NCBI GenBank assembly: GCA_905160935.1
Contig: CAJHZI010000478.1
Location: 1,667,001 to 1,731,000, forward strand
Reading direction: 5' to 3'
Source: Enchytraeus crypticus
Lineage: Eukaryota; Annelida; Clitellata; Enchytraeida; Enchytraeidae
DNA length: 64,000 bases
Position numbers and translations under genes: made by a program. Positions 1 through 10,405 of the stretch are shown one piece after another. Below the pieces are notes generated by a model that searched no databases, had not been told where the DNA came from, and saw nothing but the letters and a program-made list of their open reading frames with translations. Every line of letters begins with the position of its first letter. Position 1 is the stretch's first letter.

Positions 1-2549
1 CTAGAGAATAAAAGGATCTCCAAACTCATATAGCCAGTTAGAGGCTAAATCAATGAGACTGGAGCTGCCATGAACAGAACTTATGGTTATTCGCTCTATG
101 TATGATAATTTAAAGTATGTCTGTATTATTTGCGATTATTTCTTTAATTCTATCTAATTTAAAATATCGACACAAAAAATAGTTAATTTTTATTTTAAAC
201 TATTTTATTACTAACAAAGAGACACTATAGCAAGATAACGAATTAAAGCATTAAACATAAAGGTAGAATAGAATATTAAACGAATACTACGCAATAATTA
301 AGAAAATGCTTAAAAGAGCGATAAATATAAAGTCAATCTACTTCTAATTAGTCTCCTAATTAGTTAGCTAAATACCTGTATTTACAATTAAAATATAAAA
401 TAGAAATTGGGAAAGGAGTTATTGGCTTCCAGGCACTTCTCGCTTATATGATTTGCTACTTTCCCACTTCTTTCTTATGACTGTTAACACAAGCGGTGTT
501 ATTTTGCAGTCGTTTAACTGAATCTCTGGAAAAGACGCTTTCACTGGAATAGACAACTAGTAAATTGCGCTTTGCGCTGAATTTAGGATTTGCATTCACT
601 TGACTGAAGTTTAGAAGGATAACTCTTATCAAGAAAGGACAACTAGAAAATTAGAGTTCTTCATAAAATTTCTGTATGTTATCTTCTGTCTTCTATCTTC
701 TTTCTTCTAACTGTAAACAAGAGAGGTGTTACTTAGCAGTCGTTTAGCTGAATATAAGGCAAAGACGCTTCAACTAGAGTTAGACACTGTTAAATTGCGC
801 TTTCAATAGCATTCAGGATTGTAGTCGTTCAGCTAAATTCTCTCTTCTTTCTTCAATCTTCAGTCTTATATCTTTATTCTTCTATCTTCAGTCTTCTATC
901 TTCAGTCTTCTATCTTCATTGCCAACGCAAAGTGTTCAAACGCATCTATTTACCTGAATTGACTAGAAAATGCTTTATCTAGATTCACCTCTAGTAATCG
1001 CGTTTCTCTTACAATCAAGGATTAATACGTTTAATTGATTGAGATATTAAAATGGTGTTGTGATTAACCGACCTATGGAGGGTTAGACGACAATTCCACA
1101 CTAAATCTGCAATCCCGTCGGGCACAGTCGTTTCAATATAGATTTCATATTTTTCTTGCTAACTAACACCGACCTATAGAAGGTGTATAGCAGAACTATT
1201 TCATACGAAAGCAGTCAGAAATTCAGAAGCTTATCTGAAATCTACTAGTTAATGTGTCTGTCGCAATAATTCATTAATAATTATATTTAGACAAGTTCAG
1301 CTAGTAAATCCATAGAAGCACGAGTTCAGTATTGAACAAAAATTCTATAGCCTGTCACCCAGTTATATATAGTTGGTCAATGCAATGCTCACTAGCCAAT
1401 CATCATCGTTGGTTACCAAACTTGTCAACCAATCAGAATATAGCTATTCAATCCTCTTCACTCTTCATAATCATTTATCCGCACAGTCATGGTCAGTAAA
1501 GTTGCATGCGTCTTTCAATGCAATTTCTATTTATAACTTGTTATTTCTGTTCTTAATCTTTTAAAATACAGTGTTGTCAAAAACGAAATTCTTTTACTTG
1601 TAATTTTGACATAGTAAAGTTCGAAGTATATGTGCTGACTCAGCTGAACTTTGACCTAGTAAATTTCCAGGTAAACATAATGAATGACTCATTCGATATG
1701 ATATAATTGTTATTTTGACCTAGTAAAGTTCGACGTAGACATGATGACCAATTCGAAATGATGCAATTGTTACTTTGACCTGATTAAGTTCGACTTAAAC
1801 GTGATGACTCATTCGAAATGACGCACACGTAATTTTTATTCAGTAAAATTTGAGATAAACATGATGCTGCTGCTAGCAATTGCGTGTGAAGCTGCACTGT
1901 TGAGCCTAAGCGACGAATACCAGAAACTATGCTGTTGTCGGTTTCAAGTATAGTCGGCGTGTGTATGTGTATGTGTGCAAATTGAAAAAATGTGCCTCAA
2001 GTGTGCGTATATACTTTCGCACATGTATTTGTTTGTATGTGTTTGCAGATATGTTCATATATATTATTGAGTGCTTACATGTATGTGCGCGTATGTTTGT
2101 GTGTGTGTTGGCACATTTGTTGCAATATTTGGAAAGGTTTAGAAGTGTGCGTTCGCACTTGTGTGTGCACGATGTATGCAGCATTGAATTCGAATGATTT
2201 GACTTTAATCGCTCAATGGCTATCGTCATACGTTTAGGAGACTGGCTCTATGTATACTGTAAGGCCTGCCGGCATATTGGACGTGTATGAATCAATCAAT
2301 AGTAATCTTTATAAAAAGTACATACACGCTCCACCAATATACCGTAGCTCGTTCGAACAGCCATCCACGGCTTAATTCTGCATTGAGCGGTAAAGTGTAG
2401 CTGCAGCATTCTACTGGTCTTATATATGGCTACACTTAATCTTCCATCATCCATCAAAGGATTACATTTGTTGCCAATTATGCGAACTATGAATATCTCT
2501 TCGATTCAGTTCTATGAAATATTTCGTAATCTCAAATTGACGACGTCTT

Positions 2550-3060
2550 TAGTCAGCTTTATGTTGGAATCATTACTCGTCGCTGCCACGGGGAAATTAA
2601 TCTAAAAATAAAACTAGGCCTACGCTTCTTCTATTCTTTATAGTTGTGCTTCTGAATCTTGACGTTAAACACACTACAACCTACCTAAGTTGTATGAAAT
2701 TTTGGAGTTCTAAAACAGGCCCAACTGCTATGCCTATAAGCCTACAACCTAGCAGCTGCTAGCCTATAGCCCTGCTGCTGTATCAGCGGCTGCTGCGGGC
2801 GTCGCGTTTCTGCGAGCGCGTTGCTGCAACCGGCAACTTTATGTTGGAATCATTATTCGTCGCTGCGACGGTTAAATTAATTTAAATATAGAACTAGGCC
2901 TACTCTTCTTTTATTCGTTATAGTTGTGCTTCTCAACTTTGACGTTAAACACACTACAGCCTACCTAAGTAGTTTAGAATACTGGGAGTTCTAAAACATA
3001 GGCCCAACAGCAGCAGATTCTGCTGCGGGCGGCGCGTTTCTGAGATCGCGATGCTGCAAG
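2550..3060 (+). repeat. ~290-bp tandem duplication with GC-rich CpG segment in left TIR
   Basis: Two imperfect copies begin at about 2550 and 2838 with TTATGTTGGAATCATTA and run through GTTAAACACACTACA into GCTGCTGCGGGCG-type sequence. The right repeat has one copy (about 24060-24270). The CpG-rich part (2750-3170; mirrored at 23935-24110) stands out in a background that is about 70% AT. It could act as a promoter-like island, but the sequence shows no proof of this. Confidence 0.6.
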
Positions 3061-3519
3061 CGGCGGCGATGCTGTGGGGGATGACGCGCTGCGGACGGCG
3101 CTGCTGCGGCCTGTCTAGACAAGTCTCCATTTGACGAGAAATAGATGGCGTGCGGCGACGGCGCCTTGATGGGGAGAGAATGTTCTAAAATGTTCTAGAA
3201 TATTGCGCAATGTCTGTAATCACGATAAGTTCACAGGTCGTTGTGCAATCGTATGTAGGCCATACTCTAACTGTATAAGCCGCTACATTCTGTAAGTTAT
3301 CATCTATCGGAAATCTTTCGACGGAGAAACATCTCTTTGCGAAGCATATTTGTGTATGGACTACTGAAGATTTTTAGCTAAGAAATGTCTTATTTAATAA
3401 AGGAAGATGGAAAAAAATGTATTAAATTTATTGATTTTGTTCAGAGTTCAGAACAGTTAAGTAATCTTTTACAGATAAAATGTTTTCTTAGCTTTTGTAT
3501 AATGGAAATATATATTATA

Positions 3520-4139
3520 TAACAATTATGCTGATAGGGCTTACGTCATATACTTTTATATAAATGTTTTATTATTGTAAACTATTTTAATAATATATTT
3601 AAATTATGCCGACAGAGGTTCTATCTCATATATTTTTAGATATATTTAGAATTATTGTAAAATTATTTTAATAATATATAAAACTAATGCTGACAGAGGT
3701 TCCATTGCATATATTTTTAGATCTATATATAGAATTATTTTAAAATTTTTAAAAAATATATTACATATAATGCTTAAAGAGGTTCTATTGCAGATATTTT
3801 TAGATCTAAAGAAATATTTTAAATATTTTAATAATATATTAAAATAATGCTGACGGTGCTTATGGCATATATTTTTTAGAACTATATAGATTTATTGTAA
3901 AATATTTGTAATAATATAAAGTATTGCTGACCAGCACTTTTAGGTCAGCACGTTTTTGTTGATATTAGCACTTTTTATACTTTGGCATACTTATTGTCAT
4001 CACTTTTTGTTAACATCAGCACTATTTTGTTTACATCTACACCTTGGCAACGCAGAGCTAATTAAAAATCAGGACGGCTGCGCCGACCCGACATTCGCTT
4101 TTGATGGCCAAAATCAATGACAGGGGTGTGGTGCGCCAT

Positions 4140-4170
<31 letters not shown>

Positions 4171-5580
4171 GGAGCGAGATTTGAGTTATGCATATCGTAT
4201 ACAGACAAACCGGAAGAGTGTTTACAATTTACAAATATCATAACAACAATTGTGTAGCATAGAGATAACGTACGGATATGTATCTATTGCACACTTCTAA
4301 GCGTTGAGCAATAACTAAGACAGATGACTAAGAATCAACAAAGGATTGCACCACGATGTGTAATAGCACATTTGACTAGACGTATGCGAATACTTAATAA
4401 GTTCGTTGGATAGCTATGTGTTTGAACAACGATGGAACTGGAGAAAATATTTCGATTCGTTTGGAGAACCACTTCGTCAGATTTTTAAAGACTTTTTTGA
4501 ATTGTATTTTATCGATTATATATTTAGCGAAGAACAATTGCAGAGTTTACTCAGCAAATTTTGTGGACATTGTTGCGTATTTTATTGCTTGTTTAAGAAA
4601 TTAGATTTTATTTTAGGTTCTATCGTAAATTGCTTTTTGAATGACACTATGTTAAATGTTACAATCGTGCATAAGTTTGTGTGTGAGAATCTAAAATAAT
4701 ATGCGAAAACACAAAATATTTTTCGTTTCATTATATTTTTATAAAAATTTCAAATGTCATTAAATATCAGAATGTCATATTAGAGAGCAGTATAGACATT
4801 GATTGTTCCGAAAGGGTAGCATTCGAAGCTTGTGTAGGGTGGATCATTGTGCGAAATAGAGAATGCACATGGCAAAGCATTTTCGAGTTCATGATGTTGA
4901 GCTCTGATTGCTTTGATGTGATCGAGTAGACGTATCCACTCGCTCAGACGAAGGGAAATTCCCTTCTTGGGTGACACGGGATACACTTTATCCGTCAGTA
5001 CGAAGTATCTGCGTAGGTTCACAGCGAGCGTAGCACCCTGAGCGGACGACGCAATAGATTCTACCACGGATGTGAACCTCGTGTTTAAATTCCTTTTGAT
5101 TTCCAACATCTTTAAGCTTTTTAGTGAAGGTGTTGATGTAAACAAAATAGTGCTGATGTTAACAAAACGTGATGACAATAAGTATGTCAAAATATAAAAA
5201 GTGCTAATGTATACAAAAAAGTGCTGACCTAAAAGCGCTGGTCAACATTACTTTAATATATTATTAAAACTATTTTAAATTAGTTCTATAGAGTTCTACA
5301 AATTATATGACATATGCCCAGTCAACATTATTTTAATATATAATTAAAATATTTTACAATATTTCTATATAGATCTAAAAATATATGCAATAGAACCTCT
5401 GTCAGCATTATTTTTGTATATTATGAAAATATTCTACAAAAACTCTATATAGATCTAAAAATATATGCAATGGAACTCTGTCAGCATTATTTTTATTTAT
5501 TACTAAAATATTTTACAATAATTCTGTATACTTTTAAAAATATATGCCATAACCCCTGTCAGCATTACTTTTATATATTA
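3520..5580. mobile_element. Nested foldback-type element inside the left TIR
   Basis: The right TIR has only one short unit at the equivalent place (about 23507-23590), so roughly 2 kb is extra on the left. The insert is symmetrical. Its outer arms are about five subrepeats of ~82 bp (GCTGACAGAGGTTC-type starts near 3524, 3608, 3690, 3770, 3848 and 3928), mirrored at about 5225-5580. Inside them is a further inverted pair (about 3925-4040 and 5125-5250) containing GACCAGCACTTTTAGGTCAGC-like sequence. The interior carries a PC4-like ORF. Arms made of short tandem repeats are typical of foldback transposons. I do not recognise the family. Confidence 0.7.
4780..5190 (-). CDS. PC4-like (p15 coactivator) ssDNA-binding domain ORF in the nested element
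   Basis: This 136-aa ORF has a stretch at about residues 50-125 that looks like the PC4/p15 fold: basic and aromatic beta strands (NLRRYFVLTD), then the signature KKGISLRLSEW followed by a helix (IRLLDHIKAI). PC4 domains bind single-stranded DNA as dimers in eukaryotic coactivators, and related domains occur in mobile elements and viruses. The first ~45 residues lie in the element's inverted repeat and are probably not part of the domain, so the real start could be downstream or in another exon. It is the only coding-like signal in the nested element, and may be its remnant replication protein or a captured gene. Confidence 0.55.
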   Translation of the reverse strand: MTYLLSSRFVNISTILFTSTPSLKSLKMLEIKRNLNTRFTSVVESIASSAQGATLAVNLRRYFVLTDKVYPVSPKKGISLRLSEWIRLLDHIKAIRAQHHELENALPCAFSISHNDPPYTSFECYPFGTINVYTAL

Positions 5581-5728
5581 GTATCAGGGAATGTACTAAC
5601 CCCGGACCACCTATGCCCCAATGACCTCATTTCATTTCATTCGGGGGTCTCATTACATTCGCCTCCTCATTCCATTCATTCAACCATTGAGTTCATAGGT
5701 AATCCAGGATTAGTACATTCCCTGATAC
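5581..5728. repeat. 148-bp MITE-like inverted-repeat unit (left TIR copy)
   Basis: It starts GTATCAGGGAATGTACTAA and ends with the exact inverse, TTAGTACATTCCCTGATAC. The same 148-bp unit is at 23359-23506 in the right TIR. A degenerate relative follows at about 5760-5870 (paired at about 23225-23300). It was therefore present before the terminal repeats diverged, or was copied between them. Confidence 0.7.
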
Positions 5729-6430
5729 TCTCATAACAATAAGCAAATATATATACATATATAGCAGGCACATAAAAATAATATTTCATTTCATTCGCCC
5801 CCTCATTAAATTCATTCGACCACTGAGTTCATAGGTAATCCAGGAACAGTACATTATCTAATACTCATAATAACAAGCAAACATATATACATATATATAA
5901 CAGGCATATAAAAATAATATTTATAATTGTCATTATCACTCTTTAATACTAAGTCATGTTATGTGAAGTATATATATAACAATTCATTTCGTTTTCTAAA
6001 CTAGACCTACACATAAACCTTCTAAAGAAAGTACATTATATGTTACTCCCATAATAGCATGCAAAGATATGTATATCAATACGTGATCACTTTCGTATCC
6101 TAAATTAATCCTGGACCATCTATGTACTCAATGACCTCACTACGTTACAATTACCCATCTAGAAAACAATCTAGGATTAGTACATATTTGTAATATTTAC
6201 ATTTAAAAATATCACTGGACTCCTAAAAATCTACATCACTCTTTTCTTTTAATTATAGGTGTTACTGTATAATTAAGTTAATAATTATAATAACTAAGTT
6301 AATTATTATAGGTTTTCATGTAGATATATTTACTAATATTGAATGGTTTTTTGAACAAAATATGGAAAATTAAATCCCACGGAATTAAATTTTAGCATTC
6401 ATGTCAATCATTTGATAGCCCCGCCTTTTT

Positions 6431-6445
6431 GCTCACATTGTGAAC
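6431..6445. promoter_or_regulatory. Repeated palindrome GCTCACATTGTGAAC at inner edge of left TIR
   Basis: This is one of four copies of a near-palindrome (GCTCACAATGTGAGC) in the element. The others are at 8065-8079, 8175-8189 and 22641-22655. All are preceded by CCTTTTT or the equivalent and sit within a shared ~110-bp block. The symmetry suggests a binding site for a dimeric protein; that is inference. Confidence 0.45.
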
Positions 6446-6903
6446 TTTCTTCTAAGGAATATTTATATCTCAAATTCCTGAAAAATGGGAACTGAGAAAT
6501 GGGAACATTAGTTCTGTCTGACGACAACCAGACAGCTGCCACCTCGTTCATTGAATTAGCATTGGTCTGTTATTCACACAGCACAGCACAGCACAGCACG
6601 GCTAACAAGGGCCAAAAAATTCTAATATGAATTAAGCTGTTGAGTAATGCTTGTTGGGAAAGTCTACAACAAAAATGAGTTTTAAATGTTAGTTAACTTT
6701 TTCTATAATCGATAAGTTTTTGAATATATCCTAACGCTATCAAATTCTCCACTCATAAAGTAGTTAAATGAATACTACTAGGGTGCTAACTGTAATATAT
6801 GTCTCCTATTTATGATTTTAATAATAAAATTTGGTTAGAATTTTAATACTCGAAACTTTTGCGATCGGAAGTGTTACTAACGGAATTACCCAACGTTTTA
6901 GTC

Positions 6904-6911
6904 TATATAAG
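6904..6911 (+). promoter_or_regulatory. TATA box of the left-end plus-strand gene
   Basis: TATATAAG followed by a G run lies 46 bases upstream of the ATG at 6958, in a region with no other ORF. The position fits an RNA polymerase II core promoter with a short leader. The rest of 6467-6957 shows no coding signal. Confidence 0.6.
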
Positions 6912-6957
6912 GGGGTATCAATAACTGCGTGGTACATTTTCTCAAACACACTGCTCA

Positions 6958-7312
6958 ATGAACGACGTGTCTAGCAATTTAATAAATAAAAATGATAATA
7001 ATAATAATGGGGGTGATCCACCGCCATATAATGTAGATAATTTTAATTTAAATGAATACATATATAATTATAATAGCGGTTTTACACCGATATTAAATCA
7101 TTTAAGCTTAACTGATGATATGTGGAACAATGCCAGTCATAATGTATCTAATCGAGCAGCAGACTGGATTAAAGCTAGAGTTAACAGATATATACTTAGA
7201 AATATAACAATTAATGAAATTATTAAATCCGTTGAGAATGAAATTGAGGACCTGGCGCTCATTGATCTTCCGGTTTCGACAGAAGCATCAGTCTATTTCA
7301 AGGATCATCAAG
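6958..7312 (+). CDS. Exon 1 of a three-exon Polinton gene with PPPY motif
   Basis: The reading frame starts at ATG 6958 and leaves at CAAG/GTAAAT. With exons 7631-7771 and 8305-8957 it gives one continuous frame of about 382 codons: phases 1, then 1, then a stop at 8955-8957. Exon 1 has an Asn-rich N terminus with a PPPY motif at about residues 21-24. PPxY motifs recruit NEDD4-type ubiquitin ligases and occur in virion proteins such as adenovirus protein VI. The rest is mostly helical. I do not recognise the family. It is the only gene on the left side on this strand and the only spliced one I can support in the element. Without splicing the ORF would end at 7401 with an intron-like tail. Confidence 0.7.
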
Positions 7313-7630
7313 GTAAATATATATTTTCTGAATTAATTTACTTAATATATGTCAGATTTACTTTGTCATACAACATAGATTTAACGTTCATCATCTGGTG
7401 ACAATATCAGGGACGTGTCATGTAACATAGGATATAATACAACGTGGATTTAACGTCCATTATCAGGCGAGGATATCAGGGACATATTAGTACAATATTT
7501 GTATGTTTGTATTAACTTGCATAGGTCTAATATAATTATTAGTCAGTTATAGAAAATGTGGCTGTTAATAAATATTTCCTGTCTATCTTGAATCACACTA
7601 TCAAAGATTGTTTTTATTTTATCATGACAG

Positions 7631-7771
7631 ACGAACTGTTGGGTGATTATGGACATGTTCCGCCTGTCAAGCCTATTGATCCTGTCAAGCCTATTGATCC
7701 TGCTGTACCTCCCAAGATAGACAGAAAGAGGAAAGTAGCTGATGTATCAACTAGAAAGCCTTCAATCTCGG
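7631..7771 (+). CDS. Exon 2 of the three-exon Polinton gene
   Basis: Acceptor ATGACAG at 7624-7630 and donor GGTATG after 7771. The 141 bases keep phase 1 on both sides. It encodes an acidic start, a proline-rich duplicated motif (VKPIDP twice) and a basic patch (RKRKV) that could serve as a nuclear localisation signal. Intron 1 (7313-7630) contains a ~68-bp tandem duplication at about 7377-7487. Confidence 0.65.
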
Positions 7772-8304
7772 GTATGTTATATTCTGCTTTTAAATAACTT
7801 TTTCATATTTAAAGAGCACACCATCGACCATTCCACATAGCTGTTCTAATTACAAGGTCTATACATCGTTCATATGATGGTTTTATTCAAGAAAACATGG
7901 ATTCTGAGGTGATTTTCCATTATCTTCCCCAGTAGACTTTCTATGTTAGTTGAAACACGTGCTGTTAGCCTATACTAAAATGTCTCAAACACAGTATGGA
8001 AAAATTTAGCCTGTTGAGTCTAATTTTAGCATACATGTCAATCAATCGGTAGCTCCACCTTTTTGCTCACAATGTGAGCTTTTTTCTTCTCACTATAACC
8101 AATGTTTATAATGGATAATGTTGTTGAGTCTAATTTTAGCTTTCATGTCAATCAATCGGTAGCTCCACCTTTTTGCTCACAATGTGAGCTTTTTCTTCTC
8201 ACTATAACCAATGTTTATAATGGATAATGTTGTTGAATGTATATTTATCAAAAGCTCGATTTAAGGAGACTTTAATCACTGGGTAATGATTATTTTTATC
8301 GCAG
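7772..8304 (+). other. Intron 2, carrying copies of the TIR inner end
   Basis: It starts GTATGT and ends ATCGCAG. About 8012-8236 is a 110-bp unit in tandem, twice. Each copy resembles the inner edge of the terminal repeats (ATTTTAGC-ATGTCAATCA-CCTTTTTGCTCACA) and contains the 15-base palindrome. No other coding signal is seen. Confidence 0.6.
8012..8236 (+). repeat. 110-bp tandem pair related to TIR inner edge
   Basis: The two copies begin TTGAGTCTAATTTTAGC (about 8014 and 8124). Each holds GCTCACAATGTGAGC (8065-8079, 8175-8189) and ends in AATGGATAATG. The same block exists once at about 6355-6465 and, inverted, at about 22630-22740. Confidence 0.75.
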
Positions 8305-8957
8305 GTCATCAAACACAGGCTAGAGTACAAGCTCAAACGCAAGATCTACCTGTTACAAGTGCAGCACCTGAGATAAAGTCAAAGTCTAAAAGAAGTAGAA
8401 AAGAATCTGTCAACCCAGAAACATCTGCTACTGAATCCACCGGAGGCATTAGAGATCTATCTGATGACGAATTCTTTAAAGTATATAAAAAGAGTCATTG
8501 TAAAGACGATATATTATATATGCTTACCGATGATGATAAAGTAGAACCATCTAATCTTCAAAAAAACTGTGATCAGTTAATACAATTTGAATTAGCTATT
8601 AATAGTATGAATAGACATATAATTGATTACTCTTGTTTAAAAGGTAGAAACCTGACAATAATGAGAGGTACATTTACTCTGGAAAAAAATGCAAATTGTA
8701 AATGTAAAGGTAAAAAATGTAAATGTGAATATAATGTGGACATAAGGCTAGACAAGGTCCTAAGAGAAACATTTAACGTAAATGTTGGTGAAGATCTTAT
8801 GGGATTTTCTAAAAAGAGTAGAGATTTCTTCATTTCTTTGTACAAGGTTTCAGTGAAATATCCTCAAATGAGATATATTACACTCCCATATAGTCATATT
8901 AAAGACAGAGGATTAAAAAAATTGAAGAAATTTATGGATGAAGACACTTTTGATTGA
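8305..8957 (+). CDS. Exon 3 of the three-exon Polinton gene
   Basis: Acceptor ATCGCAG at 8298-8304. The exon carries two thirds of the protein: a Gln-rich linker, a basic patch (KSKSKRSRK), and then a folded-looking domain with a cysteine cluster (CKCKGKKCKC) inside a beta-rich segment and a Lys-rich end. The paired Cys could bind metal. No known catalytic motif is visible. It converges with the fiber-like gene; about 180 AT-rich bases separate their stops. Confidence 0.7.
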
Positions 8958-9084
8958 AAAGCTAAGATCTAAATAATGATATTTATTAAATTTGATTTAA
9001 ATGTATCTTTTAATATTTATTTGAAGTAAAATGAAATATTATACTTATTATATACATTATTAATTAACAATCAACCGGTGTTGT

Positions 9085-9090
9085 TTTATT
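9085..9090 (-). terminator. AATAAA poly(A) signal for the minus-strand array
   Basis: AATAAA on the minus strand, about 50 bases past the stop of the last minus gene (9139), followed by AT-rich sequence. Fits an mRNA 3' end. Two more AATAAA hexamers on this strand lie near 8983 and 9016. Confidence 0.5.
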
Positions 9091-9138
9091 TCTATTTACT
9101 GGTTCTCAATTTATGTAATTCAAAGAGAGTGTCAGCTA

Positions 9139-10011
9139 CTATACAAGCTCTGCTAATAATTCTTCACTCAAATATATAAATCCTAAATCAATAAGCAATA
9201 AATTCTTTTGAATTAATAATTCTCTCATATTGGTATTCTTTATCTTAGGACTTATACTGTTTACAAATTTCCTGTATCTCCTACGAAGAGTTCCTTTCTC
9301 TGGTGTAAAAACTAGATTTTCTTTCACAAGATTTCTCTTTAAATCAATAAACTCATCCTCAAATAGTTCTTCAATGACTCTAATTATAACAACTTGCAAG
9401 TCTTTTATATGTGTAAAATATTCAAATTCATTAACAACATCCTTTCCTTCATAAACTTCATTAAGGATAGCGGATAGGCTGACAACTAATGTATACATTC
9501 TGTTAAAATATGCGGCATATTTCTGAAGATTTGGATTCCTACCTATTATGATAGATACAACATTTGCAATTTTCACCAAATTTTCTAAACTTATCTCGTG
9601 AGGTTTCCTTGTAACTTTTAAATAAAGTTTATTAATTACATCAAGGCTATTATCAGGAAATTGAATATTTGATATACTATTAAAATTCATATCAAGTTTT
9701 CCATCACCCGTTTTGTTCAACTTCAATCCAACCTGTGCATCTACATAATCCTTCGTAGCACAGTCTTGACTATCTATGGGGTTTTTAACATTTATCAGCT
9801 TATTACTTTTCATATTTAATTCACCTCCCTCCGTTAATTTAAGACCATTAGCCATTAAACCATTAGCAGATAGGCTTAGCATATTATTGATATTAGGATC
9901 TATCTTTACCGATAGTGAATCGTTTTTAGAACTAAGTCCTCCATATGACAACAGTTTTAAATTAGATTCTAGCTTTTTAGATTGTCTACCAAATAGATCT
10001 ACAGTGTTCAT
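9139..10011 (-). CDS. Fiber-like protein with shaft-type repeats
   Basis: 290 aa. Residues about 58-95 and 97-133 hold two copies of a pattern common in trimeric viral and phage fibers: a GG/DG turn, LNM or LDM, then N-I-N/S, a proline, and a segment ending in ATKDYVDAQ in the first copy. In tailed phages this pattern marks tail-fiber shafts, and adenoviruses use a comparable repeat in the fiber shaft. The last ~155 residues are predicted-helical by eye rather than a beta knob, so the receptor-binding part, if any, is unlike adenovirus. The start is in the AATAAATG motif, 6 bases after the stop of the upstream gene. It is last in the minus-strand array. The role in virion attachment is inferred. 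Confidence 0.6.
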   Translation of the reverse strand: MNTVDLFGRQSKKLESNLKLLSYGGLSSKNDSLSVKIDPNINNMLSLSANGLMANGLKLTEGGELNMKSNKLINVKNPIDSQDCATKDYVDAQVGLKLNKTGDGKLDMNFNSISNIQFPDNSLDVINKLYLKVTRKPHEISLENLVKIANVVSIIIGRNPNLQKYAAYFNRMYTLVVSLSAILNEVYEGKDVVNEFEYFTHIKDLQVVIIRVIEELFEDEFIDLKRNLVKENLVFTPEKGTLRRRYRKFVNSISPKIKNTNMRELLIQKNLLLIDLGFIYLSEELLAELV

Positions 10012-10017
10012 TTATTA

Positions 10018-10404
10018 CTATAAAAATTCTTTTATAATATCATTTGATTCCTTTTCTGTTAAATCTCCATTACACTTCATCACATAATTCATTTGTTGTT
10101 TCAATCTATCTAACCTAGATATCATATTATTTAGTTCTGCTTTCCTACTTTTGAGATTAAATTTAGTTGATATAGCTGTGGATAAGGCTCCAACAGCTGA
10201 TAACGTGGTAATGATTACTGTAGGAAGTAACGGTAATGCAAATACTCCAGATATTGTAGTTGTTACTGTTGAAACACTTATTGATGTGATTATTGTTATA
10301 CCATAAACAACTTGAACTACTTTTCTCTTTCTTTTCAAACTTTTGATTTTAGCTTCACAATCTTCTAGCTTATCACTCAAAAATTGTTTTACGTTATGCG
10401 TCAT
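10018..10404 (-). CDS. Two-TM membrane protein with flanking coiled coils
   Basis: 128 aa. A basic, helical N terminus (to about residue 29) leads into a hydrophobic hairpin of two segments (about 30-52 and 54-77), followed by a helical, basic C-terminal half. Its ATG is one base after the protease stop (TAGAATG), and it lacks the AATAAATG motif of its neighbours. Termination-reinitiation from the protease mRNA is therefore a likely way to translate it. No enzyme motif is seen. A role in membrane penetration or envelope contact would fit the position among virion genes but is inference. Confidence 0.6.
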   Translation of the reverse strand: MTHNVKQFLSDKLEDCEAKIKSLKRKRKVVQVVYGITIITSISVSTVTTTISGVFALPLLPTVIITTLSAVGALSTAISTKFNLKSRKAELNNMISRLDRLKQQMNYVMKCNGDLTEKESNDIIKEFL

Positions 10405-10405
10405 T

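Larger units (their letters stand above)
1..6466 (+). repeat. Left terminal inverted repeat of the Polinton
   Basis: Homologous in inverted order to 22618-26184. The left copy is about 2.9 kb longer because it holds a ~2 kb nested foldback element (3520-5580), a second copy of a ~290-bp GC-rich unit (2550-3060) and extra sequence around 500-1730 that includes CTTCTATCTTCAGT-type short tandem repeats (840-915). A TG-rich tract lies at 1955-2160 and a GA run at 4142-4170. Short ORFs here, for example at 1373-1564 and 1927-2237, look like chance. No convincing gene is seen apart from the PC4-like ORF of the nested element. Confidence 0.92.

Noticed and set aside
1927..2237. ORFs on both strands in the TG-rich part of the left TIR
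   Set aside because: Low-complexity Cys/Val/Tyr and His/Thr translations of a TG-rich tract, not conserved in the right TIR.
4406..4699. 97-aa plus-strand ORF (and an overlapping 62-aa ORF) in the nested element
   Set aside because: No motif, overlapping alternative frames and no start context; not enough to call a gene.
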